Source: an uncultured Eubacteriales bacterium
GTDB lineage: Bacteria; Bacillota; Clostridia; Oscillospirales; Oscillospiraceae
Assembly (NCBI GenBank): GCA_900544405.1
Contig: UQVA01000032.1
Location: 1 to 21,120, forward strand
Reading direction: 5' to 3'
DNA length: 21,120 nucleotides
Translations under genes and position numbers: made by a program
In this document: piece by piece, positions 7,405-15,253 of the stretch
Position numbering within the stretch: the stretch's first letter is position 1
How the letters are laid out: each line of letters opens with the position of its first letter
The notes under the pieces: model-generated
What the model was told of the DNA's origin: nothing
The model's database searches: none
What the model saw: the letters and a program-made list of their open reading frames with translations, nothing else

Positions 7405-7447
7405 GGGGTGTGCCCCGCGCAGCGAATAGAAATATGCATGACTGCCG
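7405..7447 (+). repeat. Right copy of the inverted dispersed repeat
   Basis: This is the inverse partner of bases 1-43, matching at 41 of 43 positions. It ends in ACTGCC, which also forms a local hairpin with GGCAGT (7441-7455). Together with its partner it brackets the regulator and the transport/oxidoreductase operon. Confidence 0.8.
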
Positions 7448-7493
7448 GTGGCAGTCGTACCTCTACTACGCTGTCATGGGCCATAGCCCATGA
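7441..7493 (+). repeat. Two further hairpins of the repeat mosaic
   Basis: ACTGCC-GGT-GGCAGT occupies 7441-7455 and TCATGGGC-CATA-GCCCATGA occupies 7474-7493. The second is followed by CTGAGGGGGTGTA, close to the GGAGGGGGTGTA that follows the stem in the other copies. It therefore looks like a diverged member of the same family with yet another inner stem. Confidence 0.65.
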
Positions 7494-7557
7494 CTGAGGG
7501 GGTGTAAGCGATCGATATGGTAAAAGCCATTGTTTGATAGTCTCCTACGAGATTGCT

Positions 7558-7600
7558 ACCGTACACCCCCTCCGGCACCTTCGGTGCCACCTCCCCCTAC
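7558..7600 (-). repeat. Dispersed repeat, copy B (minus orientation, outer palindrome lost)
   Basis: Bases 7558-7576 are identical to the reverse complement of 21102-21120. The inner stem is GGCACC-TTC-GGTGCC (7574-7588), 6 bp with a 3-base loop, where copies A and C have 8 bp and 4 bases. The flank CCACCTCCCCCTAC matches the frame on the other side, but the outer palindrome is absent. Apart from these repeats and a ribosome site, 7203-7677 shows no gene. Confidence 0.78.
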
Positions 7601-7677
7601 GCGCCGGAAGAAAAATCCTAAACCCCACAAAATATCAATTTTTCACACCTCATCCACAGCAAAAAGGAGAAAAATGT

Positions 7678-8580
7678 ATGCGTTTATCCACTTCTACCAA
7701 TCTTTATAACTTTGACCGCTCCGTGCCTTATCAGCTCTCTATGGAGGACGCCATGCGGGTGTGCCGGGACGCCGGGTATAGCTTCCTGGACGCCAACTTC
7801 TGCGGCATGAGCCGCCTGGGCAAGAAGGAAGCTCCCATGACCCTGGACGACTGGGACGAGCGGGTCCGCTCCTGGAAGGTCCTGGCCGACCGAACCGGCA
7901 TCAACTTCCGTCAGGCCCACGCTTTTTTCTCGGTGAAGGGCTCCATTACTGCCGACGCCCTGCCCGATGGGGAATTCGGCGAGGAAATGATGCGCCGCAG
8001 CGTCCTGGCTGCCGAGGTGCTGGGGGTGGAATGGATGGTGGTCCACCCGGTCAACATCCTCACTGACGGCCACAATGACCCCGAAGCCAGCTTCCGCTAC
8101 AATCTGGAATACTACGGCAAGTGGGCCGAGTTCTTCCACGCCCATCACGTGGGTATGGCCATCGAGAATATGCTCTGCGGCGGCCGTCACAACAACGTCT
8201 GGGCGGACATCGACCGGCTTTGCGCTCTGGTGGATGCCATCGGCCGGGACAATGTGGGCGTGTGCGTGGACACGGGCCACGCCAATATCTCCGGCTACAA
8301 GGCCGCCGACGCCATCCGGAAGGTGGGCTATCGGCTCCGGGCCACCCACATCAACGACAACCATGCCAACGGCGTGGACGAACACGTGGCCCCCTACATG
8401 GGCACCATCGATTGGAGCGACGTGATGAATGCCCTTCGGGAGATCGATTATGCCCAGGATTTCTCCTTTGAAATTCAGAATCTGACCTCCTGCTACCCGG
8501 CAGCCTTGCAGCCGGAATTGATCCGCTTTTCCTATCAGCTGGGATGCTATCTGCTTTCCGGTGAGGCAGAGAAGCCGTGA
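7678..8580 (+). CDS. Sugar phosphate isomerase/epimerase-like TIM-barrel protein
   Basis: The 300-residue protein has the pattern of the xylose-isomerase-like/AP-endonuclease-2 barrel family (PF01261). Candidate divalent metal ligands lie at the usual spacing: Glu163 in MAIENM, Asp198 in VDTGHAN, His224 in ATHINDN and Glu265 in FSFEIQN. Such enzymes interconvert ketoses or aldoses and ketoses through an enediol, with Mn2+ or a similar ion. ATG 7678 is chosen because AAGGAGA lies 7 bases upstream; the frame remains open to 7534, but that extension translates the repeat region. The stop overlaps the kinase start by 4 bases (GTGA), so both are translated together. Substrate inferred only as the product of the upstream oxidoreductase or the imported sugar itself. 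Confidence 0.85.
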   Translation: MRLSTSTNLYNFDRSVPYQLSMEDAMRVCRDAGYSFLDANFCGMSRLGKKEAPMTLDDWDERVRSWKVLADRTGINFRQAHAFFSVKGSITADALPDGEFGEEMMRRSVLAAEVLGVEWMVVHPVNILTDGHNDPEASFRYNLEYYGKWAEFFHAHHVGMAIENMLCGGRHNNVWADIDRLCALVDAIGRDNVGVCVDTGHANISGYKAADAIRKVGYRLRATHINDNHANGVDEHVAPYMGTIDWSDVMNALREIDYAQDFSFEIQNLTSCYPAALQPELIRFSYQLGCYLLSGEAEKP

Positions 8581-10142
8581 AAACAGTTATCGGAATCGAT
8601 TACGGCACCCAATCCGCCCGGGCGCTGCTTCTGAACGCCGAGGATGGCCGGGTGCTGGCCAGCTATTCCAGCCCCTATCCCCACGGCATTCTGCCCGGGG
8701 ACCTGTGCAGCGCCGAGGATTACGAGGACCTCTTTTACATCCTCCTGCGGAAAGTGACCCCGGAGGAATACCGGTCCACCGTGGCGGGCATCTGCGTGGA
8801 TGCCACCTCCATGACCCTGGTCCCCGTGGCGGCGGACGGGGAAATCCTGGGCCGGAAGCCGGAGTTTGCCAACGAGCCCCACGCCCAGATCAAGCTGTGG
8901 AAGTGCCATTCCGCCCAGGCTCAGGCCGAGGAAGCCGAGGCCCTGGCCCGGAAAATGGATGCGGCCTTCATCCGCCGGACCGGCGGGCGCATCAGCAGCG
9001 AATGGATGCTGCCGAAATTGCTGAAGATTCGGGACGAAGCCCCGGAAATCTACGAAAAGATCGACCTGGCCTTTGACCTGTGCGAATTCTTCACCTACCG
9101 GCTCACCGGCGAAATTCACCGGGGCACCGGCTCCATGGGCTTCAAGGCCAACTGGAGCCCGGAACAGGGCTTCCCGGACCGGGACTTCATGGAGGCCCTG
9201 CGGCCGGGCTTTGCCGACGAGTACGCCTATAAACTCCGTGGCCCGGTGAACACCCCCGGCGAAAAAGTGGGCGTTCTGCGCAAGGAGCTGTCCGACGAGC
9301 TGGGGCTGCCGGACAACGTGGCCGTCGCCACCGGTGTGCTGGACGGCTTCACGTCCCTGGTGTCCCTGGGCGCCCTGCAGGAAGGGGACGGAGCCATGAT
9401 TCTGGGCACGTCCTCCACCATGACCCTCCAATTCCCGGAATACCGGGAGGTGCCGGAGGTCTGCGGTGTGGCGAAAGACGGCCTGACCAAGGGCCTGTAC
9501 GGCCTGGATTCCGGCCAGTGCGCCAACGGCGACCTGCTGGCCTGGTTCCTGGAAAACGGCCTGTCCGGCAAGATCACCGACGAGGCAAAAGAACGGGGCA
9601 TGAACGTCCACGCCCTGCTGTGCGAAAAAATGAAAGAGCCTTGGAACTGCGCCCTGACGGTGGTGGACTGGTTCAACGGCAGCCGGAACGCCCCCAGTGA
9701 CCTGAGCCTTACCGGCTCCATCCACGGCATGACCCTGCGGACCAAGCCGGAGGACATTTACCTGGCCATGCTTCAGGGCCTGGCCTGCGGCATGGGGGAG
9801 AACATCGCCGTCTGCGAGGAGTGCGGCGTGCCGGTGAAGCGTATCGTGGCCACCGGCGGCATCACGGAGAAGAATCCCTTTATGATGCAGCAGTACGCCA
9901 ACATCCTGGACCGGGACATCGCCGTGGGCAACTTCCCGGAGGGGCCGGCTCTGGGCGCCGGTATTTTCGCCGCCGTGGCGGCGGGCATTTACCCGGACGC
10001 TCTGGCGGGCTTTGAAGCCATGGGTGTGAAGAAATTTACCCATTATACCCCGGACCAGGCCCATCGGGCGGAGTACGCTGCCATCCGGCAGCGGAACCAC
10101 GCCGCCCGGCTCATGGAAGTCCGGCGGCAGAAAGAAAAATAA
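8577..10142 (+). CDS. FGGY-family carbohydrate kinase, ribulokinase-like
   Basis: The 521-residue protein has the FGGY kinase fold: the phosphate-binding start IGIDYGTQSARALLL (Asp8 to Arg15), the substrate region with SSEWMLPKLLKI, and the C-terminal ATP block ATGGITEKNPFMMQQYAN with EGPALGAGIFAAVAAG. The combination EW-PK and the final block resemble L-ribulokinase (AraB) more than xylulokinase or glycerol kinase, though AraB proteins are usually somewhat longer. The start is GTG in the 4-base overlap with the isomerase gene; MKTVIGIDYGT is the expected N-terminus. It would phosphorylate a ketose made by the isomerase using ATP. No araA or araD is nearby, so classical arabinose use is not supported by context and the symbol is left empty. 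A strong terminator follows immediately. Confidence 0.88.
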   Translation: MKTVIGIDYGTQSARALLLNAEDGRVLASYSSPYPHGILPGDLCSAEDYEDLFYILLRKVTPEEYRSTVAGICVDATSMTLVPVAADGEILGRKPEFANEPHAQIKLWKCHSAQAQAEEAEALARKMDAAFIRRTGGRISSEWMLPKLLKIRDEAPEIYEKIDLAFDLCEFFTYRLTGEIHRGTGSMGFKANWSPEQGFPDRDFMEALRPGFADEYAYKLRGPVNTPGEKVGVLRKELSDELGLPDNVAVATGVLDGFTSLVSLGALQEGDGAMILGTSSTMTLQFPEYREVPEVCGVAKDGLTKGLYGLDSGQCANGDLLAWFLENGLSGKITDEAKERGMNVHALLCEKMKEPWNCALTVVDWFNGSRNAPSDLSLTGSIHGMTLRTKPEDIYLAMLQGLACGMGENIAVCEECGVPVKRIVATGGITEKNPFMMQQYANILDRDIAVGNFPEGPALGAGIFAAVAAGIYPDALAGFEAMGVKKFTHYTPDQAHRAEYAAIRQRNHAARLMEVRRQKEK

Positions 10143-10192
10143 GCAGATTGCCCCGACGGTTCGGATGGACTGTCGGGGCAATCTGCTTTTTT
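10141..10192. terminator. Bidirectional rho-independent terminator between kinase and proC
   Basis: A perfect 17-bp stem, 10141-10157 with 10172-10188, encloses a 14-base loop and runs into T6 on the plus strand. On the minus strand the stem is followed by TATTTTTCTTT. It ends the kinase transcript and the converging proline operon. Confidence 0.93.
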
Positions 10193-10200
10193 CGGGGAAA

Positions 10201-10998
10201 TCATCCCAGGGCTTTTGTTTTCTCGTAGGCGGCCAGGACGGCCTCCATGGCGGCGGAGCGGAAAGCGGAGGCTTCCAGAGCCCGGACGCCTGCAATGGTG
10301 CTGCCGCCGGGGCTGCACACGGCATCCTTCAGGACTTCCGGGTGCGTCTGGGTGTCCAGAGCTAGCCTGGCGCTGCCCAGGAGCATCTGGGCGGTATATT
10401 CCCGGGCTTTGGCCCGGGGCAGACCGCAGGCAACGGCGCCGTCGGCCAAGGCCTGCAAAAAAACGAAGGCAAAGGCGGGACCGCAGCCGGTCAGGGCTGA
10501 AGCAGCGTCGATCAGGCGTTCGGGAAGATTGTCGATGCGTCCGGCCTGAACCATCAGCTCCCGGAAGCCTTCTTCATCCGCCTGGGTGGCCAGCGTCCCC
10601 CGGCTCAGCAGGATCATGCCGCTGCCCACGGTGCAGGGGGTGTTGGGCATGATCCGCAGGATGCGCTTCCCGGGGAAAAGAGCCTCCAGGGAGGCCAGGG
10701 ACACACCGGCCAGCATGGATACCAGCACGCCGTCCCAGCAGGCCATGGCGGGGCCGATCTCCCGGGCTGTCTTGGCCAGCATCTGGGGCTTAATGCCCAG
10801 GAACAGATACCGGCTCCCGGCAATCAGGGCATCCCGGTCCGCCCAATGGCATCCGAGCCGCTCTGCGGCGGCACGGGAATGCTCCGGCGTGCTGCAGGTA
10901 ACGGCAATTTTCTCCGGCGGGACGGCCTTGCAGGCGGCCGCTGCCAGGGCGCCGCCCATGCTGCCGGCGCCCAAAAATCCGGCGAAATAGGTTTCCAT
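10201..10998 (-). CDS. proC: Pyrroline-5-carboxylate reductase
   Basis: The 265-residue enzyme catalyses the last step of proline synthesis, NAD(P)H reduction of 1-pyrroline-5-carboxylate. It opens with a Rossmann nucleotide site, FLGAGSMGGAL (residues 8-18). It carries the family's IMPNTPCTVGSGM block mid-chain and closes with DAVCSPGGSTIAGVRALE, the P5CR signature. The length is normal. GGAGG sits 8 bases before the ATG, and the gene begins 12 bases after the proA stop, so it is the last gene of the pro operon. Identity is confident from motifs and from the neighbouring proB and proA. Confidence 0.95.
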   Translation of the reverse strand: METYFAGFLGAGSMGGALAAAACKAVPPEKIAVTCSTPEHSRAAAERLGCHWADRDALIAGSRYLFLGIKPQMLAKTAREIGPAMACWDGVLVSMLAGVSLASLEALFPGKRILRIMPNTPCTVGSGMILLSRGTLATQADEEGFRELMVQAGRIDNLPERLIDAASALTGCGPAFAFVFLQALADGAVACGLPRAKAREYTAQMLLGSARLALDTQTHPEVLKDAVCSPGGSTIAGVRALEASAFRSAAMEAVLAAYEKTKALG

Positions 10999-11010
10999 AT
11001 GTGCTGCCTC

Positions 11011-12267
11011 CTATCGAATCTGACCGTTTCCGGTGATGATGTATTTGTACGTACTCAGCTCGTCCAGTCCCATGGGTCCCCGGGCGTGGAGTTTCTGGGT
11101 GGAAATGCCCATTTCGCAGCCCAGGCCGAATTCTCCGCCGTCGGTAAAGCGAGTGGAGACGTTCACATAGACGGCGGCGCTGTCTACACGGGCCGTGAAG
11201 CGGGCCGCCCGGTCTGGACGCTCGGTGACGATGGCCTCGCTGTGACCGGTGGAGTGGGCGGCAATGTGCGCAATGGCGGCGTCCGGGGAATCCACGACAC
11301 CAACGGCAAGAATGTAATCCAGGAATTCCGTATCAAAGTCCTTGGGACCTGCCGGAGTGCCGGGGATGATGGCGGCTGCCGCCGGGTCCAGCCGTAGCTC
11401 CACCGGAACCAGCCCATGGACTGCCCGGTCCTCCACCAGCGCCTTCCGGAGCATAGGCAGGAATTGCCGGGCCACGGCCCGGTGGACAAGGCAGACCTCC
11501 TCAGCGTTGCAGACGGAGGGACGGCTGGTTTTGGCGTTGACGATGATCTGCACCGCTTTTTCCAGGTCCGCAAACTCGTCCACATACACATGACAGATGC
11601 CGGTACCGGTCTGGATGCAGGGCACCGTGGCGTTTTCCACGCAGGCACGGATCAGACCCGCACCGCCCCGGGGAATCAGCAAGTCAATGAGTCCCGTGGC
11701 CTGCATCAGCTCCACGGCGCTGGCCCGGGTGGTATCCCGGACCAGATTCAGCATCTCCGGGTCAGCACCCACAGCGGCAATGCCCTCCTTCAGGGCGGTC
11801 ACGATGGCTGCAGCGGAGCGGATGGACTCTTTCCCACTGCGCAGCACACAGACGTTGCCGCTTTTCAGGGCCAGCGCCGCCGCATCGGAGGTGACGTTGG
11901 GGCGGCTTTCATAGATGATGGCGATCAGACCCAGGGGAATCTGCACCTTGCGGATGACCATGCCGTTGGGCCGGATGACCTCCGAAAGGGTGCGGCCGGT
12001 GTGATCCGGCAGGGCGGTCAGGGCACGGATCCCTGCGGCCATGGCATCGATGCGACCGTTGTTCAGCAGCAGCCGGTCCAGCATCCCTTCGGAAAGATGC
12101 CCCCGGGCCGCCTCCATATCGGCGGCGTTTTCCCGGAGAATGTCCGTCCGGTGCTCCTGCAGCCGGTCTGCCATGGCCAGCAGCATGGCGTTTTTCCCGG
12201 CTTCGTCCATGGCCTGCAGACAGGCCATGGCGGAACGGGTGCGCAGCAGTATTTCTCTCGTGGTCAT
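11011..12267 (-). CDS. proA: Gamma-glutamyl phosphate reductase
   Basis: The 418-residue enzyme reduces gamma-glutamyl phosphate with NADPH to glutamate semialdehyde, which cyclises to pyrroline-5-carboxylate. It belongs to the aldehyde dehydrogenase superfamily. The catalytic cysteine is Cys253 in RPSVCNAEE; the IPLGLIAIIYESRPNVT block lies near residues 110-126, and the end has GPMGLDELSTYKYI. The length matches bacterial ProA. Its ATG overlaps the proB stop by 4 bases and is served by AGGAG inside proB, which suggests coupled synthesis of the two enzymes, known to channel the unstable acyl phosphate. Confidence 0.96.
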   Translation of the reverse strand: MTTREILLRTRSAMACLQAMDEAGKNAMLLAMADRLQEHRTDILRENAADMEAARGHLSEGMLDRLLLNNGRIDAMAAGIRALTALPDHTGRTLSEVIRPNGMVIRKVQIPLGLIAIIYESRPNVTSDAAALALKSGNVCVLRSGKESIRSAAAIVTALKEGIAAVGADPEMLNLVRDTTRASAVELMQATGLIDLLIPRGGAGLIRACVENATVPCIQTGTGICHVYVDEFADLEKAVQIIVNAKTSRPSVCNAEEVCLVHRAVARQFLPMLRKALVEDRAVHGLVPVELRLDPAAAAIIPGTPAGPKDFDTEFLDYILAVGVVDSPDAAIAHIAAHSTGHSEAIVTERPDRAARFTARVDSAAVYVNVSTRFTDGGEFGLGCEMGISTQKLHARGPMGLDELSTYKYIITGNGQIR

Positions 12268-13040
12268 TTTCCGGCTCCTTTCACCAGAAAGCGGGTGCCG
12301 ACATTTTTGCCGGCGGCAATGTCATAGAGAATGTGCGGGTCCTTTCCGTTGGCGATCAGCATTTCGCATCCGGCCCGGGTGGCAATGGCGGCGGCCTTCA
12401 GCTTGGTCACCATGCCGCCGGTGCCCAGGGCGGAGCCTTTCCCACCGGCCAGCGCAAATACGGCATCGTTCAGCTCCGGCACCACATGGATGAGCCGGGC
12501 ATCGGGGTTTTGCCGGGGGTCGCTGTCGTAGAGCCCGTCAATGTCCGAAAGCAGCACCAGAAGCTCCGCCCGAATACTGGCAGAGACGGTGGCGGAGAGG
12601 GTGTCATTGTCGCCAATCTCGATCTCCTCTGTGGAGACGGTGTCGTTTTCGTTGATGATGGGCAGGGCCCGCAGGGCCAGAAGCCGCTCCAGGGTATTAT
12701 GGAAGTTGGTTTTCCGGTCGGGGTCCTTTACGTCCGGACCGGTGATCAGCAGTTGTGCCACCGTGTGGCTATACTCGGTGAACAGCTTGTCGTAGGTGTA
12801 CATCAGTTCGCACTGGCCAATGGCGGCAGCGGCCTGCTTGGTGGGAATATCCCGGGGACGCTCCGGCAGGTTGAGCTTGCCCACGCCCATGGCAATGGCA
12901 CCTGAGGAGACCAGAATGATCTCGTGCCCGGCGTTTTTCAGATCGCTGAGGACCTTGCAAAGACATTCGATCCGGGAAATGTTCAGCCGACCGGTGGGAT
13001 GGGCCAGCGTGGAGGTGCCGACCTTGACAACGATTCTCAT
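12264..13040 (-). CDS. proB: Glutamate 5-kinase, short form without PUA domain
   Basis: The 258-residue protein phosphorylates glutamate with ATP, the first committed step of proline synthesis. The amino-acid-kinase fold shows VVKVGTSTL (residues 4-12), LVSSGAIAMGVGKL (from 43), IINENDTVS and LSDIDGLYDSDP. The last segment, ALGTGGMVTKLKAAAIA, is the end of the kinase domain. The C-terminal PUA domain of the longer ProB type is absent; known short ProBs of this size are active, so this is not a truncation. AGAGG lies upstream of the ATG. The gene starts 41 bases after the metallopeptidase gene with no visible terminator between. Confidence 0.95.
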   Translation of the reverse strand: MRIVVKVGTSTLAHPTGRLNISRIECLCKVLSDLKNAGHEIILVSSGAIAMGVGKLNLPERPRDIPTKQAAAAIGQCELMYTYDKLFTEYSHTVAQLLITGPDVKDPDRKTNFHNTLERLLALRALPIINENDTVSTEEIEIGDNDTLSATVSASIRAELLVLLSDIDGLYDSDPRQNPDARLIHVVPELNDAVFALAGGKGSALGTGGMVTKLKAAAIATRAGCEMLIANGKDPHILYDIAAGKNVGTRFLVKGAGK

Positions 13041-13081
13041 AGTTTACCTCTTTCTTATTTGACGGGGAATATGGAAAGACC

Positions 13082-14686
13082 TTATGCTCCCAGCAGGGAG
13101 CGGAAGGTCCGGGCCACGGAAGCAATGCGGCCGAAGGGGGCTTCCAGTCCGGCACTATCGAGAAACGCCAGGAAGGAGGGCTCGCTGTTGGTCAGGTTTT
13201 CTTCGTAGATTTCCAGGCCGTCGCCGGAATTTTCCAGCTCCAGCTGATAGATCTGCATGGCGGCATCATTGCTCAGCACATAGCTGAGGATGTACATGGG
13301 ATTGGTGTAAAAATGGGTGATGAGGGCGTAATACTGCTCGTTCATGCCCTCCATGTGGAAGGCTTCGCAGGTGTCCGCAAAGAGCTTGCGCAGGTTTTCC
13401 ACGCTCAGGTCGCTGCCGGTGAGGCCGTAGGCCGCCTGCTCGAAGCTGGCGTAAGCCGCCTGCTCCACATAGACACTGAGGCTGTCCACCATGGCCCCCT
13501 GGGAAAGCGCTTCGCCGCCGTCGGCATAGCACAGGCTCAGATAGGTCATGGCCTGGGAGAAAATCTCCGACACGTCCACGCTGTTGGAAGCACCGCCGCT
13601 GGCGTAATCGTTGGCGAAGTGGCCGAATTCGTGGATGAAGGTCAATTTATCATAGACCGTCTCCGTGGGACAGACGAAAATGAAGGGCTCGGCGTAGCTG
13701 TCCAGATAAATCTCAAAGGAGGAATTGTACTTGTAGGCGCTGGGGGTCAGGTCGTAAAGATGGCCCTTGTCCAGCAGGGTGTAGGCATCCTGGATGGTCC
13801 CGCCCATGGCCTTGGCGGCGGAGGCTACATAGGCCACGGTGTCCGCTTCTTTGCCGGGGGCGTCCAGGCCGGTGTCCAGGTCCCGGACCTGGGCATAGAT
13901 GGGGCCAAGCTCGCTCTGAATGGCGGCCAGATAATTCTGAGCCTCCTCCGGGGTGAAATCCCGGTAGTAGGACTGGTCGTAGGCGAACTGGGCATAGTTG
14001 TCGTAGCCGCAGTAGGCGGCGATTTTCTGCCGCAGGGCGATGAGGGACAAGAGCGTTTCCTCCATGGCGGGAACGTAGGTGGTGTAATATGCCTCCTCCG
14101 TGTCGGCCTGGGCGGCCTTGTCGTTCTGGACATAGTAGTCGGAGATCAGGTCCGATTCCTGCTGGAAAAGGTCCAGAAGGGCCTCGTCATAGAATGCTTC
14201 TCCGTCGTAGGCGGTGAAATAGTCCGCACCGAAGTAGTCGTCCCCTTCCAGTTCGGACCGGTAGGGGGACTGGGCCAAGGCCCGGTACAGGGTCTCCAGG
14301 CCCGCATCCGCCGTGGAGGCGTTGCTGCCGCAGTAGGCATATTCGTCGGCCCAGTAGCTGTCCCGCAGGTCGGCGCAGTAGTAAATATCGGCCAGATAAT
14401 AGTTGGTGTAGAACCGGTCGTAGGCATCATAATAGTCCAGAATGCCCCGGAGGACCGCCTGCAGGTCCTTGCCGTTGGCGGCGGTGTCGCAGGCAGCATC
14501 CAACGTCTCCTGCAACGCATCCATATCCGGATGGGTGTAGGTCATGTCGGAAAACTTCGTGACGGTGTGGGTGTTCAGGCCCATCATCTGGCCAAGGGCA
14601 CTGAAATAGCCGCCAAAATTTACATTGGCGCAGCCGGTGAGCAACAGGGCCAGGATCAGGAGCAGACAGAGCAGTCTCTTTTTCAT
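13082..14686 (-). CDS. M3-like zinc metallopeptidase lipoprotein
   Basis: The 534-residue protein begins with a lipoprotein signal (MKKR, a hydrophobic run, then LTGC with Cys19), so it should be anchored outside the membrane. HEFGH at residues 352-356 supplies two zinc ligands and the catalytic Glu353. Glu374 in VSEIFSQAM fits the third ligand of M3-type oligopeptidases, where a similar E-I-S-M block follows HExGH. The rest is Tyr/Asp-rich and helical, as in oligoendopeptidase F relatives. Surface-anchored M3 forms would cut short peptides. It is the first gene of a run with proBAC, 41 bases before proB. The ribosome site is modest (GAGGACTCCCCT before ATG). The peptidase class is fairly sure; the substrates are not known. 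Confidence 0.82.
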   Translation of the reverse strand: MKKRLLCLLLILALLLTGCANVNFGGYFSALGQMMGLNTHTVTKFSDMTYTHPDMDALQETLDAACDTAANGKDLQAVLRGILDYYDAYDRFYTNYYLADIYYCADLRDSYWADEYAYCGSNASTADAGLETLYRALAQSPYRSELEGDDYFGADYFTAYDGEAFYDEALLDLFQQESDLISDYYVQNDKAAQADTEEAYYTTYVPAMEETLLSLIALRQKIAAYCGYDNYAQFAYDQSYYRDFTPEEAQNYLAAIQSELGPIYAQVRDLDTGLDAPGKEADTVAYVASAAKAMGGTIQDAYTLLDKGHLYDLTPSAYKYNSSFEIYLDSYAEPFIFVCPTETVYDKLTFIHEFGHFANDYASGGASNSVDVSEIFSQAMTYLSLCYADGGEALSQGAMVDSLSVYVEQAAYASFEQAAYGLTGSDLSVENLRKLFADTCEAFHMEGMNEQYYALITHFYTNPMYILSYVLSNDAAMQIYQLELENSGDGLEIYEENLTNSEPSFLAFLDSAGLEAPFGRIASVARTFRSLLGA

Positions 14687-14757
14687 AGGGGAGTCCTCGT
14701 GCTTTCTTTTTTTCCCAGTTTACCATATCAAATCAAAAAAAGCAATGAATTTCCCTA

Positions 14758-14786
14758 TTTACATAGCACGCAATGCGTGCTAAAAT
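14758..14786 (+). promoter_or_regulatory. MarR-operon promoter with a perfect operator in the spacer
   Basis: TTTACA (14758-14763) and TAAAAT (14781-14786) are 17 bp apart. The spacer is exactly filled by TAGCACGCA-A-TGCGTGCTA (14764-14782), a perfect 9+1+9 palindrome that runs 2 bases into the -10. This is a textbook layout for autorepression by a MarR dimer that blocks RNA polymerase. A second smaller inverted repeat, GTTGC-ACAC-GCAAC, lies at 14788-14801 over the expected start site. Confidence 0.85.
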
Positions 14787-14824
14787 AGTTGCACACGCAA
14801 CGAAAGAAGAAAAGAGGAAGCGTT

Positions 14825-15253
14825 ATGTCTCAATTGACCCGAAATATTCTGGAAATTGCCCGCTGCGGCAATCAGTTCAGCGCAGATACCATGTGCGCCA
14901 TGGGCCTGAAAACCTGCCATGCCAGTTATCTTCTGGAGATCTGCAATCACCCCGGCATTTCCCAGGACCAGCTGGCCAACCGTATTTGTATCAATAAAAG
15001 CAACATTGCCCGGCAGGCGGCGGCCTTGGAGGAAGGGGGCTTCATTACCCGCCGGACCTCCCCGGAGGACAAGCGGGTTTTGCAGCTTTACCCCACAGAA
15101 AAGACGTTGGAATTGCTGCCGCAGATCCGGGAGAGCCTCCGGGGCTGGGAGGATTACCTGACCCACGGCTTCACGGAGGAGGAAGTGGCCCTGCTGGAAG
15201 GGCTGCTGGAACGGGCCCACCAGCGGGCGGCCCAATGGGTGGAGGCACGGTAA
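14825..15253 (+). CDS. MarR-family transcriptional regulator
   Basis: The 142-residue protein has the winged-helix layout of MarR: helices containing ISQDQLANRICINKSNIAR as helix-turn-helix, then a beta wing FITRRTSPEDKRVLQLYPT with the conserved D-x-R, and a C-terminal dimer helix. ATG 14825 is chosen because AGAGGAAG lies just upstream and the MSQLTRNILEIAR start fits; an in-frame ATG at 14789 lies on the probable transcription start. The exporter gene begins on the base after its stop codon. A MarR gene in front of an ABC exporter pair generally represses it until a toxic ligand binds. The ligand is unknown. Confidence 0.93.
   Translation: MSQLTRNILEIARCGNQFSADTMCAMGLKTCHASYLLEICNHPGISQDQLANRICINKSNIARQAAALEEGGFITRRTSPEDKRVLQLYPTEKTLELLPQIRESLRGWEDYLTHGFTEEEVALLEGLLERAHQRAAQWVEAR

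Noticed and set aside
7300..7605. CRISPR array or insertion sequence in the repeat-rich gap
   Set aside because: There are no regularly spaced identical repeats with unique spacers, no cas genes, no transposase frame and no target-site duplications. The units are palindromic and differ in their inner stems.
8577..10142. Naming the kinase araB and the locus an arabinose operon
   Set aside because: Ribulokinase resemblance is good, but araA and araD are missing and an FAD oxidoreductase and an isomerase barrel take their place, so the substrate is open.
12264..13040. proB as a truncated pseudogene because it is only 258 residues
   Set aside because: The amino-acid-kinase domain is complete, and ProB enzymes without the PUA domain are known. 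The stop overlaps proA in a normal coupled arrangement.
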